A stretch of DNA of 10,042 bases from CAZCDM01 sp964497475. Its GTDB lineage: Bacteria; Planctomycetota; Phycisphaerae; SM23-33. The notes under the pieces are model-generated. The model ran no database searches. It was given only the letters and a program-made list of their open reading frames with translations, and was not told where the DNA came from. Within the stretch, counting starts at the first letter, position 1; every line of letters begins with the position of its first letter. Of the stretch, positions 6,640 to 10,042 are shown piece by piece. A program made the translations under genes and the position numbers. The DNA is taken from positions 1 to 10,042 of the forward strand of contig CAZCDM010000088.1 in assembly GCA_964497475.1 (NCBI GenBank). The letters run 5' to 3'.

Positions 6640-6664
6640 TTGCACCGGCCCATGGCCCTTGCAA
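6640..6664 (+). other. leader hairpin in the zupT 5' untranslated region
   Basis: Just after the predicted start of transcription the RNA can fold as TTGCA (6640-6644) with TGCAA (6660-6664), an internal CC/CT bulge, then GGCC (6647-6650) with GGCC (6654-6657) and a CAT loop. It leaves the Shine-Dalgarno AAGGTGA (6684-6690) free. No known riboswitch class is recognisable; it could be a stability element, a regulatory leader, or coincidence. Confidence 0.35.
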
Positions 6665-6694
6665 TGCTGCGACCTCTCGACGAAAGGTGATGGC

Positions 6695-7525
6695 ATGGAG
6701 AATTTCTGGTTGGCGATGGGTTTGACAACTTTTGCGGGCCTGGCCACGGGCGTGGGCAGCGCGATCGCCTTCTTCGCGAAAAAGACCAACTACCGATTCC
6801 TGTCGGTGGCGACGGGGTTCTCGGCCGGGGTGATGCTCTACGTTTCGTTCGTGGAGATTCTGCCCAAGGCGGCCGAAGCATTGGCCGAGACCGGCGGGGA
6901 GTCGGGCGGCTGGTGGTGGGCGACGGTTTCCTTCTTCGGAGGCATTGCAGTGATCCTGCTGATCGACCGGCTGATCCCCTCGGCGGAAAACCCCCACGAG
7001 GTCCGCCGCGATGATTACGTCGAGGCGGTGCACGAGGGCGACTCGCCGCCGCAGTTGCTGCACACCTCGCCGGAGAAGCTCCACCGCATGGGGCTGTTTA
7101 CCGCCCTGGCCATCGGCATTCACAACTTCCCGGAGGGCTTGGCGACGTTTCTGTCGGCCCTGGAAGACCCGGCGCTGGGCCTGGCCATCGCCATTGCCAT
7201 CGCGCTGCACAACATTCCCGAGGGCATCAGCGTGTCGGTTCCGATTTACTTCGCCACGGGTAAGCGCGGCAAGGCGTTCGGGTATTCGCTGTTGTCGGGC
7301 CTGGCCGAGCCGGCCGGGGCCCTGATCGGCTACCTGGTGCTCCGCCCGTTCATCGGGCCGGAGGTCATGGGCGTGCTCTTCGGCGGGGTGGGGGGCATTA
7401 TGGTTTACATCTCGCTGGATGAGTTGCTGCCGACTTCCCGTGCGTACGGGCGGGGGCATGATTCGCTGTACGGCCTGCTGGCGGGCATGGCGGTGATGGC
7501 AGCGAGCCTGCTGCTGCTGATGTAG
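6695..7525 (+). CDS. zupT: ZIP-family divalent metal transporter, ZupT-like
   Basis: A 276-residue inner-membrane protein of the ZIP family that brings zinc and other divalent cations into the cytoplasm, closest in layout to bacterial ZupT. About eight hydrophobic segments are visible with a hydrophilic loop at roughly 96-130 that is acidic and contains several His, typical of ZIP proteins. The metal-path motifs are intact: HNFPEG (143-148) and HNIPEG (172-177) in the central helices, E54 in SFVEILP, and AEPAGALIG (204-212). SLDELLP (240-246) is the late conserved motif. The ATG at 6695 is chosen because AAGGTGA lies just upstream and the protein begins normally there; earlier in-frame codons only add a short unsupported extension. 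It is the only clear complete plus-strand gene here, divergent from tldD and convergent with yraN, one base away. Zinc is the likeliest substrate, but specificity is not readable. Confidence 0.93.
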   Translation: MENFWLAMGLTTFAGLATGVGSAIAFFAKKTNYRFLSVATGFSAGVMLYVSFVEILPKAAEALAETGGESGGWWWATVSFFGGIAVILLIDRLIPSAENPHEVRRDDYVEAVHEGDSPPQLLHTSPEKLHRMGLFTALAIGIHNFPEGLATFLSALEDPALGLAIAIAIALHNIPEGISVSVPIYFATGKRGKAFGYSLLSGLAEPAGALIGYLVLRPFIGPEVMGVLFGGVGGIMVYISLDELLPTSRAYGRGHDSLYGLLAGMAVMAASLLLLM

Positions 7526-7526
7526 C

Positions 7527-7892
7527 TCAGGGGCTGAACGCCTCGGGGATGTGCGTGACCGCGGGCTTTCGGCCCGGCTGGAGGAGCACGGAGAGGACAT
7601 CGAAGCGGACGGCGAGATCGCCGGTATCGCGCTCGGCGAGATAGGTTCGGGCGATGCGGCCGTAGCGTTGCTGCTTGGCTGAGTCGACGGCTGCATAGGG
7701 CTCGACGTAGGTGTCGTCCGAGCGGGTCTTGACCTCGACGAAGACGAGCTGCCCGGCGGTGCGGTCGAGTGCGATCAGGTCGGCCTCGCCGGCGGCGCAG
7801 CGGTAGTTGCGTGCGAGAATCTTTAGTCCCGCCTTGCGGAGATGCTTACGAGCAATCGCTTCGCCCTTTTTGCCGAGCACAGCGGGGTCCAC
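7527..7892 (-). CDS. yraN: YraN/UPF0102-family PD-(D/E)xK nuclease-like protein
   Basis: A 121-residue protein of the UPF0102 (YraN) family, small nuclease-fold proteins usually found beside rplS and rnhB; the biological role is unsettled. The fold motif is complete: GEADLIALD (35-43) with D38, then LVFVEVKTRS (49-58) giving the E53-x-K55 core. LGKKGEAIARKHL at the N-terminus and HIPEAF (114-119) at the C-terminus are standard family ends. The start is uncertain. The GTG at 7892 gives a normal length but lacks a Shine-Dalgarno. The frame stays open up to the assembly gap, through a segment that repeats the first ten residues (DSAAPGKKSV before DPAVLGKKGE), so the real start may be inside the gap. 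It ends one base from the zupT stop. Confidence 0.9.
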   Translation of the reverse strand: MDPAVLGKKGEAIARKHLRKAGLKILARNYRCAAGEADLIALDRTAGQLVFVEVKTRSDDTYVEPYAAVDSAKQQRYGRIARTYLAERDTGDLAVRFDVLSVLLQPGRKPAVTHIPEAFSP

Positions 7893-7919
7893 GCTTTTTT
7901 TGCCCGGCGCAGCGGAGTC
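7871..7919. repeat. imperfect 30-bp tandem repeat abutting the assembly gap
   Basis: tgccgagcacagcggggtc (7871-7889) recurs 30 bases later as tgcccggcgcagcggagtc (7901-7919), with 15 of 19 bases identical and a T-run before each copy. The second copy runs directly into the Ns. On the minus strand it gives a ten-residue peptide repeat in frame with yraN. A longer array in this place would explain why the assembly broke here. Confidence 0.7.
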
Positions 7920-8019
7920 NNNNNNNNNNNNNNNNNNNNNNNNNNNNNNNNNNNNNNNNNNNNNNNNNNNNNNNNNNNNNNNNNNNNNNNNNNNNNNNNN
8001 NNNNNNNNNNNNNNNNNNN
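7920..8019. other. assembly gap of exactly 100 Ns
   Basis: Positions 7920-8019 are N. One hundred is a conventional placeholder for a gap of unknown size, so the true distance between rplS and yraN is unknown, and reading frames running through it carry no meaning. The gap hides the end of rplS, possibly the start of yraN, and could hide rnhB, which often lies between these two genes in other bacteria. Confidence 0.97.
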
Positions 8020-8446
8020 CTTCGGCGGCGGGAGCTTCGGCAGCGGCCGCTTTGGCCTTGGCTTTGGCTTCGGCGGCGGCGCGTTCCTTCTTGCTCGGCT
8101 CGCGGATTTCCTTGAGGCGGGTGGCCTTGCCGACGCGGTCGCGGAGGTAGTACAGCTTGGCCCGGCGGGTCTTGCCGCGGCGGACGATCTCAACATCGGC
8201 GACCTTGGGGCTGTGCAGGGGGAAGGTCCGCTCGACACCCTCGTTCTGGACGATGCGGCGGACGGTGAAGGTCTCGCCCATGCCGCTGCCCTTGCGGGCA
8301 ATGACCGTGCCGATGAACATCTGGATACGTTCTTTGTCGCCTTCGACGATGCGGGTGTGCACTTTGACGGTATCGCCCGGGCTGAAGCTCGGGACAGATT
8401 CTTTCATGCTGCCGGCGGCGGCTTTGTTCAACAGTTCCTGTGACAC
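8020..8446 (-). CDS. rplS: 50S ribosomal protein L19 (3' end lost in the assembly gap)
   Basis: The visible 142 residues are ribosomal protein L19, which sits at the 30S-50S interface. The L19 core is complete: FSPGDTVKVHTRIVEGDKER (21-40), IQMFIGTVIARK (41-52), GETFTVRRI (57-65), GVERTFPLHSPKV (70-82) and RRGKTRRAKLYYLRDRVGKA (89-108). E. coli L19 ends near residue 115; here an Ala/Lys/Glu-rich tail (about 117-142) continues into the Ns, so the C-terminus is unseen. The start is GTG at 8446, with AGGAG 7 bases upstream inside the last codons of trmD, only 4 bases after its stop; coupling of translation is very likely. An ATG at residue 14 is an alternative start but has no such support. Third gene of the rpsP-trmD-rplS operon. 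Confidence 0.96.
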
Positions 8447-8450
8447 GGTT

Positions 8451-9179
8451 CTACTCCTGTGATGCGGATGGGTCGGTCGGTTTGGTTTTTTGGTATTGTT
8501 CCCACATGTCGGGCCGGCGGGTGCGTGTGCGTTGCTCGGCCTGGGCGTGTCGCCAGGCGACGATCTTGGCGTGATCGCCGCTGAGCAGCACGTCCGGCAC
8601 GGTCAGGCCGTGGTATTCGCGGGGCCTGGTGTACTGCGGATACTCCAGCAGTCCGTGACGGTGGGATTCTTCGGTTGTCGATTCATCTTTGCCCAGGGCG
8701 CCGGGCTGCAGGCGGGCGATGGCGTCGGTGACGGCCATGGCCGGGATCTCGCCTCCGGAGAGGACGAAATCGCCCAGCGACAGTTCTTCATCGGCCAGGT
8801 CGGTGCGGATTCGCTCATCGAACCCTTCGTAGTGGCCGCACAGCAGAATCAGCCTGTCGCGCCGGGCGAGTTCATCGGCAGCGGCCTGGTCGAAGCGCCG
8901 CCCCTGCGGACTCAGCAGGATGACCTGCCCGGGTCTATCGTCTTGCGTTCGCACATGCTCCACGGCGTCGAACATCGGCTGGCACATCAACACCATGCCC
9001 GGCCCGCCGCCGTAGGGCGAATCGTCCACCGAGCCGTAGTTGTCGGTGGCGAAATCGCGAATGTTGGTAATGTGGATGTCAATCAGCCCGCGTGCGGCGG
9101 CCCGGGAGACGATGCTCGTGGCCGCGAAGCTCTCCAGCAGCTCGGGAAAGAGCGTCAGGATGTCGACGCGCAGGGCCAT
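8451..9179 (-). CDS. trmD: tRNA (guanine37-N1)-methyltransferase TrmD
   Basis: A 242-residue SPOUT-class methyltransferase that makes m1G37 next to the anticodon of several tRNAs, using S-adenosylmethionine, and prevents +1 frameshifting. Motifs: DDSPYGGGPGMVL (52-64), VILLSPQGRRFDQ (86-98), LCGHYEGFDERI (113-124), LSLGDFVLSGGEIPAM (133-148) forming the trefoil-knot SAM site, and LEYPQYTRPREYHG followed by VPDVLLSGDHAKI and a WR (about 178-210). The residue aligned with the catalytic Asp169 of E. coli/H. influenzae TrmD (TEDSF) is Glu171 here (TEESH), while the conserved Arg corresponding to Arg154 is kept. The ATG at 9179 follows rpsP by 12 bases with GAGG unusually close. rimM, which normally lies between rpsP and trmD in many bacteria, is absent. 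Confidence 0.97.
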   Translation of the reverse strand: MALRVDILTLFPELLESFAATSIVSRAAARGLIDIHITNIRDFATDNYGSVDDSPYGGGPGMVLMCQPMFDAVEHVRTQDDRPGQVILLSPQGRRFDQAAADELARRDRLILLCGHYEGFDERIRTDLADEELSLGDFVLSGGEIPAMAVTDAIARLQPGALGKDESTTEESHRHGLLEYPQYTRPREYHGLTVPDVLLSGDHAKIVAWRHAQAEQRTRTRRPDMWEQYQKTKPTDPSASQE

Positions 9180-9191
9180 GGCCTCGACGGG

Positions 9192-9443
9192 TTACGTGCC
9201 CGCGATGCCGTGCTTTTTCAGCAGGTTGCTGACCGTCTCGCTGGGCTGGGCGCCCACGCTGAGCCAGTGTTCGATCCGCTCGCGGTTGAAGTTGATTTCC
9301 TCTTCTCCGTCCGCGTGCGGGTCGTACCAGCCGAGCTCTTCGATGACGCGGCCGTCACGGGGGTTGCGTTTTTCGATCGCGTTGAGGCGATAGAAGCTGT
9401 GGTGCCGCCGGCCCATTCGTTTTAATCTCAGTCGTACTGCCAC
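9192..9443 (-). CDS. rpsP: 30S ribosomal protein S16
   Basis: An 83-residue S16, a small-subunit assembly protein. The sequence MAVRLRLKRMGRRHHSFYRL is the canonical N-terminus. Further family marks are the RDGRVIEELGWYDP stretch (about 29-42) and the FNRERIEHWLSVGAQPSETV segment (about 51-70), ending in LLKKHGI. Length is normal for the family. The start is GTG at 9443, with GGAG about 8 bases upstream. It is the first gene of the operon with trmD and rplS, expressed from a promoter at 9525-9552 through a leader of about 75 bases containing a strong hairpin. The common upstream neighbour ffh is not here; a sulfatase gene is. Confidence 0.97.
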   Translation of the reverse strand: MAVRLRLKRMGRRHHSFYRLNAIEKRNPRDGRVIEELGWYDPHADGEEEINFNRERIEHWLSVGAQPSETVSNLLKKHGIAGT

Positions 9444-9469
9444 GATCCACTCTCCATACGGGTATGTTG

Positions 9470-9492
9470 CGCCCCGGCCACCCGGCCGGGCG
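9470..9492 (-). other. strong hairpin in the rpsP leader
   Basis: Arms cgccccggcc (9470-9479) and ggccgggcg (9484-9492) pair over 9 bp with one bulged base and a 4-base loop, all but entirely G-C. It lies between the promoter and the Shine-Dalgarno of rpsP, about 15 bases before the latter. With no U-tract it is not a terminator. It may be an autoregulatory or mRNA-protecting element; no described S16 leader motif is claimed. Confidence 0.45.
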
Positions 9493-9524
9493 TGTGTGTT
9501 CGCTCGATCATGCGAGAATCGGAT

Positions 9525-9552
9525 ATTCTAGCAAACCCTGGCGAGCCTGCAA
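9525..9552 (-). promoter_or_regulatory. sigma70-type promoter of the rpsP-trmD-rplS operon
   Basis: On the minus strand TTGCAG (9547-9552) is separated by 16 bases from TAGAAT (9525-9530). The -35 matches TTGACA at 4 of 6 positions beginning TTG, and the -10 matches TATAAT at 5 of 6. The predicted start is near 9518, giving a leader of about 75 bases before the GTG at 9443. Its place just after the sulfatase stop shows the ribosomal operon need not depend on read-through. Confidence 0.6.
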
Positions 9553-9581
9553 GTCTTTTTTCGGCGGAATCCTGCCGATTT

Positions 9582-10042
9582 TCAACAGCCGGGCGGGAAG
9601 CACCCGCGGGGGTGGTCGAGGCTAACGTCCCATCGTTCGAGATGGCCGATGAGTTTCTCAACAATCGGCTGGCTCTCGGGGCGGCCGAAGAGGTTGACCC
9701 GTTCGTGCGGGTCGGCCTGGAGGTCGAAGAGATTGCCGTCCATCTCCTCTCGCGGGACGCGCCGCCCGGAGGCCATCCACTCGACATCCATGCGGTAGCG
9801 GTCGGTGCGGACGGCCTGGCGGAGCGTGCGGGTGTACCGCGGGTAGTGTCCCTGCGATTGGATGTACCGCTCGATGGCCTGGGGGGGGCAGGATGCGGTC
9901 GGGCTTGCCCTCGGGCCAGCCGATCTGGCCGAAGACGGCCTCGGGGGCGGGCGCCGGGCCGAACAGGTCGCGCCCGCGGACGTCGGCGGGGATGTGCTCG
10001 CCGAGTCCGGCCAGGCTCATCAGCGTCCGCGTGGTGTCGATG
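9582..10042 (-). CDS. sulfatase C-terminal part, frameshifted as given and cut by the right edge
   Basis: The minus strand from 10042 inward encodes a sulfatase-like sequence (IDTTRTLMSLAGL, then VRGRDLFG, then VFGQIGWPEG) typical of the last third of type I arylsulfatases, after the catalytic domain. At an 8-base G run (9881-9888) the frame breaks. Dropping one base joins it to the second frame, which continues QAIERYIQSQGHYPRYTRTL and ends with GNLFDLQADPHERVNLFGRP and a TGA at 9582-9584, the usual sulfatase C-terminal signature. The reconstructed visible part is about 152 residues. The formylglycine site (C-x-P-x-R) would be in the N-terminal part outside the window, so activity and substrate cannot be judged. 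The break is most likely a homopolymer sequencing error, but a true pseudogene is possible. Plausible role: cleavage of sulfate esters from polysaccharides. Confidence 0.85.

Noticed and set aside
6659..6694. Longer zupT start at an upstream TTG
   Set aside because: The ATG at 6695 has an excellent Shine-Dalgarno, and the extension would run through the leader hairpin.
7823..8019. Continuous reading frames crossing the run of Ns (L19 extended to 7823, and others)
   Set aside because: The N block is a placeholder of unknown length, so frame continuity across it is meaningless.
9555..9580. Hairpin next to a T-run as terminator of the sulfatase gene
   Set aside because: On the sulfatase strand the short stem is followed by A residues, not T; the T-run lies on the wrong side, and the stem is only 4 bp plus mismatches.
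1..10042. CRISPR array, tRNA or rRNA genes, prophage, toxin-antitoxin pair or insertion sequence with terminal repeats
   Set aside because: Looked for on both strands; the only direct repeats are the two short ones described, with too few copies and no spacers, and no cloverleaf, rRNA or complete transposase was seen.

Overview
The window is GC-rich bacterial chromosome, apart from a lower-GC first ~200 bases and a few short intergenic stretches. Most genes are on the minus strand and nearly all are housekeeping. Several points suggest a member of the Planctomycetota (perhaps Phycisphaerae-like): very high third-position GC, an arylsulfatase-type gene next to a ribosomal cluster, a ribosomal protein L19 with an Ala/Lys-rich tail, and a compact rpsP-trmD-rplS cluster without rimM. 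That placement is inference; there is no rRNA or other phylogenetic marker to settle it.

Layout, left to right. (a) 2-208 (+): the tail of an unidentified lower-GC reading frame entering from the left edge, overlapping the 3' end of moxR. (b) 191-2507 (-): a CPA1-type Na+/H+ antiporter followed by a MoxR AAA+ ATPase. (c) 2508-2771: a non-coding stretch with a good sigma70-type promoter for the antiporter, a 9-bp-stem inverted repeat and two copies of a 47-bp repeat spaced 57 bp apart. (d) 2772-3566 (-): TatD-family metal-dependent hydrolase, preceded by ~200 bp of partly low-complexity polypurine/polypyrimidine DNA. (e) 3767-6526 (-): a tldD-tldE protease pair. (f) 6527-6694: a divergent regulatory region with promoters in both directions, a 14-bp perfect palindrome and a leader hairpin. 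(g) 6695-7525 (+): a ZupT-like ZIP metal transporter. (h) 7527-9443 (-): yraN, a 100-N assembly gap, rplS, trmD and rpsP, read rpsP to yraN. (i) 9582-10042 (-): the C-terminal part of a sulfatase, broken by a +1 error in an 8-G run and cut by the right edge.

How the genes relate. rpsP, trmD and rplS are closely spaced (12 and 4 bases) under a promoter seen at 9525-9552, and form a translation/tRNA-modification operon. The rplS Shine-Dalgarno lies inside the last codons of trmD, so translational coupling is likely. tldD and tldE are 6 bases apart and should give the two subunits of one TldD/E protease. zupT shares its upstream region with tldD, and the palindrome between them could serve both. 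zupT and yraN run tail to tail with one base between them.

I see no defence system, CRISPR array, prophage or biosynthetic cluster. The points worth a second look are small: the frameshifted sulfatase, the TrmD residue aligned with the catalytic Asp being Glu, the tandem repeat at the edge of the assembly gap, the repeats flanking tatD, the zupT/tldD control region, and the structured rpsP leader.
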